This document shows positions 54,123 through 63,504 of a stretch of DNA of 64,000 nt, one piece after another. Source of the stretch: Bradyrhizobium barranii subsp. barranii (GTDB lineage: Bacteria > Pseudomonadota > Alphaproteobacteria > Rhizobiales > Xanthobacteraceae); assembly GCF_017565645.3 (NCBI RefSeq), contig NZ_CP086136.1:2773501-2837500 (forward strand), given 5' to 3'. Every line of letters begins with the position of its first letter. Position 1 is the first letter of the stretch. Both the position numbers and the translations under genes were made by a program. Under the pieces are notes generated by a model. It did not search any database. It worked only from the letters and a program-made list of their open reading frames with translations, and was not told the origin of the DNA.

Positions 54123-54145
54123 GCTTCGGGCCTTCGCCCGAAGCT
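54122..54145 (+). other. Perfect hairpin between petA and fbcH
   Basis: AGCTTCGGG (54122-54130) and CCCGAAGCT (54137-54145) pair exactly around CCTTCG, beginning at the last base of the petA stop codon. There is no T-run, so it is more likely a messenger processing or stability element within one transcript than a full terminator. Confidence 0.7.
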
Positions 54146-54184
54146 TCGCGCCGTCTCGTCGTTATATTTCCTCAGGATCGCATC

Positions 54185-56248
54185 ATGAGCGGACCATCCG
54201 ACTACCAGCCGAGCAATCCGGCCCTGCAATGGATCGAGCGACGTCTGCCGATCATCGGTCTCGTCCATTCCTCCTTCGTCGTCTATCCCACCCCGCGCAA
54301 CCTGAACCACTGGTGGACCTTCGGCGCCATCCTCTCCTTCATGCTGGGGATGCAGATCCTGACCGGCGTGGTCCTGGCGATGCACTACACGCCGCACGCC
54401 GATCTCGCCTTCAAGTCGGTCGAGCTGATCGTCCGTGACGTCAATTACGGCTGGCTGCTGCGCAACATGCATGCCTGCGGCGCGTCGATGTTCTTCTTCG
54501 CGGTCTACGTCCACATGCTGCGCGGCCTCTATTACGGCTCCTACAAGGAGCCGCGCGAGGTGCTGTGGATCCTCGGCGTCATCATCTACCTCCTGATGAT
54601 GGCGACGGGCTTCATGGGCTACGTGCTGCCGTGGGGCCAGATGAGCTTCTGGGGCGCCACCGTCATCACCAATCTGTTCTCCGCCATTCCCTATGTCGGC
54701 GAGAGCATCGTGACGCTGTTGTGGGGCGGCTATTCGGTCGGCAACCCGACGCTGAACCGCTTCTTCTCGCTGCACTATCTGCTGCCGTTCCTGATCGCTG
54801 GCGTCGTCGTGCTCCACGTCTGGGCGCTGCACGTCGCCGGCCAGAACAATCCTGACGGCGTCGAGCCGAAGACGGAAAAGGACACGGTGCCGTTCACGCC
54901 GCACGCGACCATCAAGGACGGGTTCGGTGTCGCCTGCTTCCTGCTGCTCTACGCCTGGTTCATCTTCTACATGCCGAACTATCTCGGCGACGCCGACAAC
55001 TACATTCCGGCGAACCCGGGCGTGACGCCGCCGCACATCGTGCCGGAATGGTATTACCTGCCGTTCTACGCGATCCTGCGTTCGATCCCGAACAAGCTCG
55101 CAGGCGTGATCGGGATGTTCTCGGCGATCATCATCCTGTGCTTCCTGCCCTGGCTCGATGCCGCCAAGACCAGGTCGTCGAAGTACCGCCCGCTGGCCAA
55201 GCAGTTCTTCTGGATCTTCGTCGCGGTCTGCATCCTGCTCGGCTATCTCGGCGCGCAGCCGCCGGAAGGCATCTACGTGATCGCCGGCCGGGTCCTGACG
55301 GTCTGCTATTTCGCCTATTTCCTGATCGTGCTACCGCTGCTCTCGCGCATCGAGACGCCGCGGCCGGTGCCGAACTCGATCTCGGAGGCGATCCTGGCCA
55401 AGGGCGGCAAGGCGGTGGCTTCGGTCGCCATCGCGCTCGTTGCCGCCGGCGCGCTGTTCCTCGGCAGCCTTCAGGACGCTCGCGCCTCCGAAGGCAGCGA
55501 CAGGCCGCCGGGCAACAAATGGTCGTTCTCCGGCCCTTTCGGTAAGTACGACCGCGGCGCGCTCCAGCGCGGCCTGCAGGTCTACAAGGAGGTCTGCTCG
55601 AGCTGCCATGGCCTGTCCTACATCGCCTTCCGCAACCTCGCGGAAGCCGGCGGCCCCGGCTATTCGGTGGCGCAGGCAGCGGCGTTTGCCTCCGACTACA
55701 AGGTCAAGGATGGCCCGAACGATGCGGGTGACATGTTCGAGCGCCCGGGCCGGCCGGCGGACTATTTCCCCTCGCCATTCCCGAACGAGCAGGCGGCCCG
55801 TGCGGCGAACGGCGGTGCGGCGCCGCCCGATCTGTCGCTGATCACCAAGGCGCGCTCCTACGGTCGCGGCTTCCCCTGGTTCATCTTCGACTTCTTCACC
55901 CAGTACCAGGAGCAGGGCCCGGACTATGTCGCGGCGGTGCTCCAGGGCTTTGAGGACAAGGTGCCTGAAGGCGTCACCATCCCCGAAGGCTCCTACTACA
56001 ACAAGTACTTCCCGGGCCACGCCATCAAGATGCCGAAGCCGCTCAGCGACGGCCAGGTAACCTATGGCGACGGCTCGCCGACCACGGTCGCGCAATATTC
56101 CAAGGACGTCACCACGTTCCTGATGTGGACCGCCGAGCCCCACATGGAAGCGCGCAAGCGCCTCGGCTTCCAGGTGTTCGTTTTCCTGATCATCTTCGCG
56201 GGCCTGATGTACTTCACGAAGAAAAAGGTCTGGGCCGACTCCCACTGA
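54185..56248 (+). CDS. fbcH: Fused cytochrome b / cytochrome c1 precursor of the bc1 complex
   Basis: One reading frame encodes both cytochrome b and cytochrome c1, as known for Bradyrhizobium, where a signal-peptidase cut separates them. Residues about 1-410 are cytochrome b ([59 protein letters not shown] with the PEWY motif). About 415-440 form the internal signal sequence ([20 protein letters not shown]), followed by the c1 part with the haem motif [12 protein letters not shown] and a C-terminal anchor ([14 protein letters not shown]). Distal Met lies in [14 protein letters not shown] terminator follows. Confidence 0.97.
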   Translation: MSGPSDYQPSNPALQWIERRLPIIGLVHSSFVVYPTPRNLNHWWTFGAILSFMLGMQILTGVVLAMHYTPHADLAFKSVELIVRDVNYGWLLRNMHACGASMFFFAVYVHMLRGLYYGSYKEPREVLWILGVIIYLLMMATGFMGYVLPWGQMSFWGATVITNLFSAIPYVGESIVTLLWGGYSVGNPTLNRFFSLHYLLPFLIAGVVVLHVWALHVAGQNNPDGVEPKTEKDTVPFTPHATIKDGFGVACFLLLYAWFIFYMPNYLGDADNYIPANPGVTPPHIVPEWYYLPFYAILRSIPNKLAGVIGMFSAIIILCFLPWLDAAKTRSSKYRPLAKQFFWIFVAVCILLGYLGAQPPEGIYVIAGRVLTVCYFAYFLIVLPLLSRIETPRPVPNSISEAILAKGGKAVASVAIALVAAGALFLGSLQDARASEGSDRPPGNKWSFSGPFGKYDRGALQRGLQVYKEVCSSCHGLSYIAFRNLAEAGGPGYSVAQAAAFASDYKVKDGPNDAGDMFERPGRPADYFPSPFPNEQAARAANGGAAPPDLSLITKARSYGRGFPWFIFDFFTQYQEQGPDYVAAVLQGFEDKVPEGVTIPEGSYYNKYFPGHAIKMPKPLSDGQVTYGDGSPTTVAQYSKDVTTFLMWTAEPHMEARKRLGFQVFVFLIIFAGLMYFTKKKVWADSH

Positions 56249-56272
56249 GCGGCGCGCGATCGGAAATGAAGA

Positions 56273-56297
56273 AGCCCCCGCGAGGGGGCTTTTTTTT
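56273..56297 (+). terminator. Rho-independent terminator after fbcH
   Basis: A perfect 7-bp stem (AGCCCCC, 56273-56279; GGGGGCT, 56284-56290) with a GCGA loop, followed by a run of eight T. Ends the petA-fbcH operon. Confidence 0.92.
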
Positions 56298-56520
56298 GCC
56301 CGTGTCCCGGACGCGCTGCAGCGTTCAACGCTGCTGCGCAGAGCATGGACCCAGCATGCTTGTGGCTGGGCCCCCGGATCAGCAACGCACCACCCGCGAA
56401 GGGCGGCGCGCTGCATTGCATCCGGGGCACGAGAGTGTGTTGTTTGGCGCGATTGCCTATCGCGCTCCCAGCGGCCAAAATACCTTCAACCGCTCCCCCA
56501 GAAACTCATCGGAGGACACC

Positions 56521-57195
56521 ATGGGAACCGCCATCACCTTCAAGCGCCCTGACGGCAAGGACACCTTGGGCTATCTCGCCAACGCCGCGCGCGGCAATGC
56601 GCCGGGCGTGGTGGTGATCCAGGAGTGGTGGGGCCTGTCGGATCAGATCAAGGGCCTGTGCGACCGCTTTGCGCTCGCCGGCTTCGATGCGCTGGCGCCT
56701 GATCTCTACAAGGGCAAGGTGGTGCCGTATCACGACACGGACGCCGCCGGCAAAGAGATGAACTCGCTCGATTTCATGGACGCCACCACGCAGACCGTGC
56801 GCGGCGCCACGCAATATCTGTCGCGCAACGGCGCCAAGGTCGGGCTAACAGGCTTCTGCCTCGGCGGCGCCGTCACCATCATCGGCGCGACCAAGATTCC
56901 GGAGCTCGCGGCCGGCGTCGTCTTCTACGGCATCCCACCCGAGCAGGCGGCCAAGCCCGCCGACGTCAAGATCCCGCTCCAGGCCCATTTCGCCAACAAG
57001 GACGACTGGTGCACGCCGCAACTGGTCGATGCCTTTGAAAGCGGCATGAAGGCCGCCGGCAAGTCGCTCGAGCTGTTCCGCTATGACGCCGAACACGCCT
57101 TCGTCAACGAGCAGCGCCAGGCCGTGCACGACCGCGAGGCCGCCGAGCTCGCCTGGGGCAGGGCGACGGAGTTTTTCAGGAAGCATCTCGGCTGA
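56521..57195 (+). CDS. Dienelactone hydrolase family protein
   Basis: A 224-residue alpha/beta hydrolase. The nucleophile is Cys in VGLTGFCLGGAVTIIG, with the Asp in ANKDDWCTPQLV and the His in RYDAEHAFVNEQ completing the triad, as in dienelactone hydrolase. The N-terminal GVVVIQEWWGLSDQIKGLCD is a family landmark. The ATG at 56521 has GGAGG seven bases upstream. No aromatic-degradation genes are adjacent, so its natural substrate is unknown. Confidence 0.92.
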   Translation: MGTAITFKRPDGKDTLGYLANAARGNAPGVVVIQEWWGLSDQIKGLCDRFALAGFDALAPDLYKGKVVPYHDTDAAGKEMNSLDFMDATTQTVRGATQYLSRNGAKVGLTGFCLGGAVTIIGATKIPELAAGVVFYGIPPEQAAKPADVKIPLQAHFANKDDWCTPQLVDAFESGMKAAGKSLELFRYDAEHAFVNEQRQAVHDREAAELAWGRATEFFRKHLG

Positions 57196-57265
57196 TCGCC
57201 TGGAGCCCGGACGGCATCGGGCCCGCCCTTGACGCCGTCCCCGAGCCATGGTGAGTATCCGCCCC

Positions 57266-57313
57266 ATGAGCACCGCCGTCCGCCCAGCCCGTCTTTGGTG
57301 GCGCACCTCCTAA
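57266..57313 (+). CDS. trpL: trpL leader peptide with two adjacent Trp codons
   Basis: A 15-codon frame (MSTAVRPARLWWRTS) contains tandem TGG codons at 57296-57301, as in the rhizobial trpL leader peptides. It lies 116 bases upstream of trpE(G), which in rhizobia is controlled by ribosome-mediated attenuation; in Sinorhizobium and Bradyrhizobium the released leader RNA and peptide also act in trans. The stop codon lies inside the first of two alternative hairpins. Confidence 0.85.
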   Translation: MSTAVRPARLWWRTS

Positions 57314-57400
57314 AGAGGTGGCCGGTGCGATTTCATTTCTCAGAATCGTCGAAGGTCGCCACGCAGTGCGGCGGCCTGATCGTTTGTCCTGTGTGGCGTT
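57302..57400 (+). promoter_or_regulatory. Attenuator region of trpE(G)
   Basis: CACCTC (57304-57309) can pair with GAGGTG (57315-57320), or alternatively CGCACC (57302-57307) with GGTGCG (57324-57329), so the two stems exclude each other. Further on CGCCAC (57357-57362) can pair with GTGGCG (57393-57398), just before TTT. The layout suits a leader-peptide-controlled attenuator; the terminator strength is not obvious from sequence alone. Confidence 0.6.
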
Positions 57401-57428
57401 TCCTCGGCAAGTTTCGTAAGAGGACGAC

Positions 57429-59594
57429 ATGAACAGGACAGTCTTTGCCCTCCCGGCCCGAAGCGACTACGTGACCCGCGGCGGTCTCGCGATCACGCGC
57501 GTCGCGGAGCAGTTCACCGGCGGCGCCAACAGGCTCGACGATCTCATCAACCTGCTCGACCGCCGTCGCGGCGTGGTGCTGTCCTCGGGCACGACCGTGC
57601 CCGGCCGCTACGAGAGCTTTGACCTCGGCTTCTCCGATCCGCCGCTCAAGCTCGAGACCACTGGCGTCAATTTCAAGCTGGAAGCGCTCAATGAACGCGG
57701 CCAGGTGCTGATCGCCTTCCTCGCAGACGTGCTGCGCGAGCCCTGCGTCGTGATCTCCGAGAAGAGCGCCACGCGGCTTGCCGGCCACATCATCCGCGGC
57801 GATGCGCCGGTCGAGGAAGACCAGCGCACGCGGCGCGCCAGCGTGATGTCGCTGGTGCGCGATCTCGTCGCCGCCTTCTCCGCCAACGATGACGGGCTGC
57901 TCGGCCTGTTCGGCGCCTTCGCCTACGACCTCGTGTTCCAGATCGAGGACCTCGTGCAGAAGCGCGCACGCGAGCAGGACCAGCGCGATATCGTGCTCTA
58001 CGTCCCCGATCGCCTGCTCGCCTACGACCGTGCGACCGGCCGCGGCGTGGTGCTGAGTTACGATTTTGCGTGGAAGGGCAAGTCCACCGAAGCTCTGCCG
58101 CGCGAGACCGTCGAGAGCCCGTACCTCAAGACGCCGCGCCAGGGCTTTGCCGATCACGCGCCCGGTGAATATCAGGCCACGGTCGAGACCGCGCGCGCGG
58201 CTTTCGCGCGCGGCGATCTGTTCGAGGCGGTGCCGGGACAGCTGTTCGCCGAGCCCTGCGATCGCTCGCCGGCGGAAGTGTTCCAACGCCTCTGCGTCAT
58301 CAACCCGTCGCCCTACGGCGCCCTGATGAATCTCGGCGAGGGCGAGTTTCTCGTCTCCGCCTCGCCGGAAATGTTCGTGCGCTCGGACGGGCGCCGCGTC
58401 GAGACCTGCCCGATATCAGGGACGATCGCGCGCGGCACCGATGCGATCGGCGATGCCGAGCAGATCCGCCAGCTGCTGAACTCGGAGAAGGACGAGTTCG
58501 AGCTCAACATGTGCACCGACGTCGACCGCAACGACAAGGCGCGCGTTTGCGTGCCCGGCACGATCAAGGTCTTGGCGCGCCGGCAGATCGAGACCTACTC
58601 AAAACTGTTCCACACCGTCGATCACGTCGAGGGCATGCTGCGTCCCGGCTTCGACGCGCTCGATGCCTTCCTCACCCATGCCTGGGCGGTGACGGTAACC
58701 GGCGCGCCAAAACTCTGGGCGATGCAGTTCGTCGAGGATCACGAGCGTTCGCCGCGGCGCTGGTATGCCGGTGCGATCGGCGCGGTGAATTTCGACGGCA
58801 GCATCAACACCGGCCTCACCATCCGCACCATCCGCATGAAGGATGGTCTCGCCGAGGTGCGCGTCGGCGCCACCTGCCTGTTCGATTCCGATCCCGCGGC
58901 CGAAGACCGCGAGTGCCAGGTCAAGGCTGCAGCCCTGTTCCAGGCGCTGCGCGGCGATCCGCCAAAGCCGCTCTCGGCCTTCGCGCCCGATGCGACCGGC
59001 TCGGGCAAGCAGGTGCTGCTGATCGATCACGACGACAGCTTCGTGCACATGCTGGCCGATTATTTCCGCCAGGTCGGCGCCGACGTCACCGTGGTCCGCC
59101 ATGTGCATGCGCTCGACATGCTCAAGCGGAAGGCGTGGGATTTGCTGGTGCTGTCGCCCGGACCAGGCAGGCCCGAGGATTTCGGGATCAAGAAGACCAT
59201 CGATGCGGCGCTGGAGAAGAAGCTACCGGTGTTCGGCGTCTGTCTCGGCGTGCAGGCGATCGGCGAATATTTCGGCGGCGAGCTCGGTCAGCTCACGCAC
59301 CCCGCGCACGGCCGGCCCTCGCGGGTGCAGGTGCGCGGCGGGCGCCTGATGCGCAATTTGCCGAACGAGATCGTCATCGGCCGCTATCACTCGCTCTATG
59401 TCGAGCGCGACAGCATGCCCGAGGTGCTTGATGTCACCGCCAGCACCGAGGACGGCGTCGCGATGGCGCTCGAGCACAAGACGCTGCCCATTGCCGGCGT
59501 GCAGTTCCACCCGGAATCGCTGATGTCGCTCAGCGGTGAGGTGGGCCTGAGGATTGTCGAGAATGCGTTCCGGCTGGATGCGCGCGTTGATTGA
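57429..59594 (+). CDS. trpE(G): Anthranilate synthase, fused TrpE and TrpG
   Basis: Makes anthranilate from chorismate and glutamine, the first committed step of tryptophan synthesis. Of 721 residues, about 1-510 are the TrpE part (chorismate binding in SPEMFVRSDGRRVETCPISG, FELNMCTDVDRNDKARVCVP, VTGAPKLWAMQFVEDHERSP). About 520-715 are the glutamine amidotransferase TrpG part with nucleophile Cys in PVFGVCLGVQAIGEYFGG and the catalytic HPE in VQFHPESLMS. The fused form is characteristic of Rhizobiales. A leader peptide with adjacent Trp codons lies upstream. Confidence 0.97.
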   Translation: MNRTVFALPARSDYVTRGGLAITRVAEQFTGGANRLDDLINLLDRRRGVVLSSGTTVPGRYESFDLGFSDPPLKLETTGVNFKLEALNERGQVLIAFLADVLREPCVVISEKSATRLAGHIIRGDAPVEEDQRTRRASVMSLVRDLVAAFSANDDGLLGLFGAFAYDLVFQIEDLVQKRAREQDQRDIVLYVPDRLLAYDRATGRGVVLSYDFAWKGKSTEALPRETVESPYLKTPRQGFADHAPGEYQATVETARAAFARGDLFEAVPGQLFAEPCDRSPAEVFQRLCVINPSPYGALMNLGEGEFLVSASPEMFVRSDGRRVETCPISGTIARGTDAIGDAEQIRQLLNSEKDEFELNMCTDVDRNDKARVCVPGTIKVLARRQIETYSKLFHTVDHVEGMLRPGFDALDAFLTHAWAVTVTGAPKLWAMQFVEDHERSPRRWYAGAIGAVNFDGSINTGLTIRTIRMKDGLAEVRVGATCLFDSDPAAEDRECQVKAAALFQALRGDPPKPLSAFAPDATGSGKQVLLIDHDDSFVHMLADYFRQVGADVTVVRHVHALDMLKRKAWDLLVLSPGPGRPEDFGIKKTIDAALEKKLPVFGVCLGVQAIGEYFGGELGQLTHPAHGRPSRVQVRGGRLMRNLPNEIVIGRYHSLYVERDSMPEVLDVTASTEDGVAMALEHKTLPIAGVQFHPESLMSLSGEVGLRIVENAFRLDARVD

Positions 59595-59603
59595 GAGGCA
59601 CCA

Positions 59604-60143
59604 ATGACCTTTGACCACGATCTGAAGGCGAGCGTCCGCACCATCGTCGACTATCCCAAGCCGGGGATCATGTTCCGCGACATCACCACGCTGCTCGCGG
59701 ATGCGCGCGCGTTCCGCCGCGCGGTCGACGAGCTCGTCAATCCCTGGGCCGGCAACAAGATCGACAAGGTCGCCGGCATGGAGGCGCGCGGCTTCATCAT
59801 CGGCGGCGCGGTGGCGCATCAGCTCTCGGCCGGCTTCGTGCCGATCCGGAAAAAAGGCAAGTTGCCGCACACCACCGTGCGCATTGCCTACTCGCTCGAA
59901 TACGGCATCGACGAGATGGAGATGCATGTCGACGCGATCCAGCCCGGCGAGCGCGTCATCCTGGTCGACGATCTCATTGCCACCGGCGGCACTGCGGAGG
60001 GCGCGGTGAAGCTGCTGCGTCAGATCGGCGCCAATGTGGTCGCCGCCTGCTTCATCGTCGATCTGCCCGATCTCGGCGGCGCCGCCAAGCTGCGCGCGAT
60101 GGACGTGCCGGTGCGCACGCTGATGACGTTCGAAGGGCATTGA
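59604..60143 (+). CDS. apt: Adenine phosphoribosyltransferase
   Basis: Salvages adenine to AMP with PRPP. The 179-residue product starts [20 protein letters not shown], with [16 protein letters not shown] and the PRPP-binding loop [20 protein letters not shown]. The gene follows trpE(G) by 9 bases, so co-transcription is likely though unrelated in pathway; PRPP is used by both pathways. Confidence 0.96.
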   Translation: MTFDHDLKASVRTIVDYPKPGIMFRDITTLLADARAFRRAVDELVNPWAGNKIDKVAGMEARGFIIGGAVAHQLSAGFVPIRKKGKLPHTTVRIAYSLEYGIDEMEMHVDAIQPGERVILVDDLIATGGTAEGAVKLLRQIGANVVAACFIVDLPDLGGAAKLRAMDVPVRTLMTFEGH

Positions 60144-60167
60144 GCCGCGTCGGCGCCCCGGCGATCG

Positions 60168-60568
60168 TCAGATCGCCTCGGCCTTCAATGCGGCCCGCCA
60201 ATGCAGCATGCGCTCCTTCAGGAGCGCGTTTCTGACGTAGTCCGTCTCCTCATCTTCCAGCCGCTCGCATTCGCCGAACGTCAGGCCCGCCTCGCCATGC
60301 GCTGCCAGGCGGCCTGGAGGGTGCGGCAGGTGTGGCTGCCCTGGCGGAGCGAGAACCAGATGCGGTTCTGGATGGTCTGCAGGTTCGGCGCCTGGCCGAC
60401 CCAGGCCTCGCCCGATGCCGCGCAGCGGACGACGTAGATGCCCGCAATGGTCTTGCGCTCCTTGTAGGCGGCGATGGCTGCCTTCCGGTCGATGCTCAAG
60501 GGGGGGGGGACCTTGCTGAGAGGGATACCGATCTCCGCCTCAATAGGCGCGGTCAGCCCCGCAGTCAA
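60168..60568 (-). pseudogene. GIY-YIG nuclease family protein, frameshifted, with a 10-base G/C homopolymer near its start
   Basis: The first part reads KERKTIAGIYVVRCAASGEA with GQAPNLQTIQNRIWFSLRQG, a GIY-YIG-like small domain (GIYVV, then Arg and conserved WVG). The frame breaks near 60300-60312. The family C-terminus resumes one frame over as LAAHGEAGLTFGECERLEDE and ERMLHWRAALKAEAI, stopping at 60168. One base is missing where LQARLAAHG is expected. Upstream, ten consecutive G (60500-60509 on the plus strand) lie at the candidate TTG start (60499), a length that is prone to error or slippage. The intended start is uncertain. Confidence 0.72.
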
Positions 60569-60592
60569 TATTATCCGGGTAAAATTATCGCC

Positions 60593-61261
60593 TCAGGAGC
60601 TTTGCAAGATCAGGCTGAGCTCGAGCTCGCGGAAGGCGAGGTAGTTCCGCCGGGTCCACTGGTGCAGCTCGGTGGAGGCGTCCTTCTCCTGGCGCAGATA
60701 GCCGGTGAAGGAGAAGTTGAGCCGGTCGATATAGGTCTTGAGGAAGCCGGGTAGCGCGGGCAGGCGGAACAGCCGCCCGGTCGCCATCGCGGCCGGCAGC
60801 TCGCCGCGCACGATGTGCTCATTGTCCACCGTGATCAGGTTTATCCGCGGGATTTGTCCGCGCAGCATCTCGTGGGCGCGGGCCGAGACGCGGTCGGTGT
60901 CGGCGACGAACAGGATCATCGGCGCGACGTGGCGGCGCGCGGCCTCCTTCAACAGGCCGATCTCGTCGCTCATCTTGAAGAACTCGTCGAAGGCGTGGAA
61001 GCCGAGGTCGATCACCTTGGCCATGCCGTCATCGACGATGACGCGGTCCATCAGCTGCATCTTGCCGTAGGTGTCGATCACATCAGCCGTTTCGGTGACC
61101 TTCGGCAGATAGTCGAGTAGCGACGGTTCCTTCAGGTTGACGTCGAAGGCCGCGACGTCGCCGTTCTTGAGCAGCAAAAATTCGCTCAAAAGCCGCGCCA
61201 GCAGCGTCTTGCCGACCTGCGGGCGGGGCGAGCAGATGATGTAAAGGGGCGTCGCGGGCAT
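60593..61261 (-). CDS. ParA/MinD-like P-loop ATPase, first of a tandem pair (atypical Walker A)
   Basis: A 222-residue protein. The N-terminus YIICSPRPQVGKTLLARLLS is a deviant Walker A without the KGG signature. The second acidic strand appears in DVAAFDVNLKEPSLLDYLPK and a switch-like strand in VIVDDGMAKVIDLGFHAF. The C-terminus is helical (TELHQWTRRNYLAFRELELS). It overlaps in style with the gene at 61322-62074, 60 bases upstream on the same strand. No ParB or MinE-type partner is adjacent. Role unknown. Confidence 0.78.
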   Translation of the reverse strand: MPATPLYIICSPRPQVGKTLLARLLSEFLLLKNGDVAAFDVNLKEPSLLDYLPKVTETADVIDTYGKMQLMDRVIVDDGMAKVIDLGFHAFDEFFKMSDEIGLLKEAARRHVAPMILFVADTDRVSARAHEMLRGQIPRINLITVDNEHIVRGELPAAMATGRLFRLPALPGFLKTYIDRLNFSFTGYLRQEKDASTELHQWTRRNYLAFRELELSLILQSS

Positions 61262-61321
61262 CGACAGCTATATCAGGCGAACTCACCGCCCAATCCAGCC
61301 GTATCCGCCCGGGCTCTGCAA

Positions 61322-62074
61322 CTATTTTTCGCTGTTGCGGGGGGCGGGCTTCGAACCGACGATGTCGGTCAGCCGGATCCGGTCGAACTCGCTCCAGACA
61401 TTCGCCAGCCAGTGGCGGACATAGCCGCGCAGCACGAAGGAATAGTTCGCGGCTTCGTCGTTGATGCCCTTGTTGGCGACGAATTTCAGGAACGGGACGG
61501 AGGACACCTCGACCTGCTCATAGGCCATTTCGTTGAGCTTGGGGATGGTCAGCTCGGTCGCGTCCTTGATGCGGTGGAAGTAGGAATTGTAGGTCGCCTG
61601 GTCCCACTGGAAGAACTGGGTGTCGTTGATGAAGTTCTTCACCAGGAAATATTTTGCGCCCCCCATGAAGCCCGCGGTCTCGGCGATTTCGTCGAGCGAC
61701 GCGATCGAGGGGCCCAGGATGTGGAACACCGCGAAGGTGATCTGGCCGGCCTTGGCGGCGTCGAGGAAGCCGATGTCGCGCAGCGAGGCCAGCGCCGGCG
61801 AGAGCAGGCCGGCGCGGACGTCGATCACGGTCACCGACGGGCTCGCCGCGTTGAGCGTGTCGAAGATCTTCATCTGGTCCGAGGTCGTCATCATGTCGAC
61901 GATCTCGGTGATCTCGGGGTGAAAGCGCTTCAGGGTTCCGCGCGGCGACTCCGTGTCGAAGGCGCGCGTCGGTACGTTGTTGGCGGAAAAATAATCGAGC
62001 AAGGTGCGCGACACCGTGGTCTTGCCCACCCCGCCCTTGTCCGCGCCCACCACAACCACTGCCGGCTTTGCCAT
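61322..62074 (-). CDS. ParA/MinD-like ATPase, second of a tandem pair (classic Walker A)
   Basis: A 250-residue protein. The N-terminus VVVVGADKGGVGKTTVSRTL is a perfect deviant Walker A (KGGVGKTT) followed by YFSANNVPTRAFDTESPRGT, with an Asp in the A' motif position, and PSVTVIDVRAGLLSPALASL as the Walker B strand. The last third (NYSFVLRGYVRHWLANVWSE) is family-specific. It resembles cell-pole or cargo-positioning ATPases, but no partner gene lies within the window. Co-transcribed with the gene at 60593. Confidence 0.82.
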   Translation of the reverse strand: MAKPAVVVVGADKGGVGKTTVSRTLLDYFSANNVPTRAFDTESPRGTLKRFHPEITEIVDMMTTSDQMKIFDTLNAASPSVTVIDVRAGLLSPALASLRDIGFLDAAKAGQITFAVFHILGPSIASLDEIAETAGFMGGAKYFLVKNFINDTQFFQWDQATYNSYFHRIKDATELTIPKLNEMAYEQVEVSSVPFLKFVANKGINDEAANYSFVLRGYVRHWLANVWSEFDRIRLTDIVGSKPAPRNSEK

Positions 62075-62268
62075 TGCTGTCCCCTAACGCGCCCTCCGAT
62101 TGCGCCTTGCAATCGGTCGGGCCCCAAATCGATGTCCCAAGTCTGCTGTTGGGCGCGAACATGGCAGAAACAAGGGAGAATTCAAATCCTCGGCCTATGG
62201 TTGTGGCAATTTCCGAGGTTTTTCCCAATCGCAACGCAACTCTTCGCAAGTCGCTTAAAATCCCGCCC

Positions 62269-63472
62269 TTAACGACGGCCCCATGGACCCATCGGATTGC
62301 CGGCTGCAGTTCCGGAGGGTGCGGGCACGGGCGGCGGACTGGCCGAGCCGCCTGCATCGTCCCAAGGCCCCTGGCGCAACGGCGGCGGGCCGCCCTGCCG
62401 CTCCACCTGTGCCTCAGGCTCGTCCGCCTCGTCGGGCGGCGGCAGCGGGCCGGGATCATGGCCGCCGGCGAACTTGACCAGCGCGTCGACCCGGGACTGC
62501 ACCGAGGGATGGGTCGCGAACAAATCGGCAAAGCCCTCGCGCGGATTGTCGACGCAGAGCTCCATCACCGCCGAGGTCGCGCCCGGCAGCTCGCCGCGGT
62601 TCTCGATCTTGCGCAGCGCCGAGATCATGGCGTCCGGATCTTTCGTCAGCTCAACGGAGCCTGCGTCGGCGAGATATTCGCGCGAACGCGACAGCGCGAG
62701 CTTCACCACCTGCGACAACAGCCACGCCACCACGATCAGCACGACCGCGATGATGATCACGATCACTGCGCCGCCGCCGGAGCTCTTGCTGTCGCTCGAC
62801 GACGAGGACGATCGCGACGATGAGGACGAGCCCGACGACCATGAGCCGCCGGAGCCGGAGCTCCAGTTGAAGCTCGTGAACAGGCGGAAGAACAACTCGC
62901 CGAAGAAGCCGACCACGCCGGCGATGATGACGGCGACGACCATGAGCTGCACGTCGCCGTTCTTGATGTGGGTCAGCTCGTGGCCCAGCACCGCCTCGAT
63001 CTCCTTGTCATCAAGCGCATTGAGGAGACCCGTGGTCACGGTGATCGAATATTGCCGCGGATTGAGGCCGGTCGCGAACGCGTTCAGCGCCGGGCTCTCC
63101 ATGATCTTCAGCTTCGGCATGGTGATGCCGCGCGAGATGCAGAGGTTTTCGAGCAGATTGTAGAGTCGCGGCTCTTCCTGCCGGGTGACGTCGTGGCCGC
63201 CGGTCACGGCATCGATCATCGACTGGTGGAAGAAATAGGCGATGACGATCCAGACCGCCGCCGCGATCGTCGCGAACGGCGCGGCGACGATGAGGTCGTG
63301 GAAAGCGCGGCTCAGATAGTAGGCGACAGTGCCATTGCTGTTGATGACGACTTCCGCGACCAGCCGCGCCGGCATAGACCAGCACGTAGACCAGCATGAA
63401 CAGGCCGGCGAGCAGCAGCATCGAACGAAACTTGTTCGAGGCGATGTGCGTGTAGAGACCATACGCGGCCAT
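62269..63472 (-). pseudogene. M48 family metalloprotease (HtpX-like), one-base frameshift near the 5' end
   Basis: The family N-terminus reads MAAYGLYTHIASNKFRSMLL and LVYVLVYAGA, then jumps to another frame at about 63367-63373; the rest continues LVAEVVINSNGTVAYYLSRA with the catalytic LGHELTHIKNGD and EYLADAGSVELTKD, two extra membrane segments, and a Ser-rich stretch. An extra base (or two missing) is required to restore GALVAEVV. The body of about 370 residues is otherwise intact. It lies 32 bases after lemA on the same strand, so LemA and this protease form a pair, as is common. Functional if the shift is a sequencing error. Confidence 0.85.
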
Positions 63473-63504
63473 GACGCGATGCCCTGCCGGCCTATCGGCT
63501 CAAC

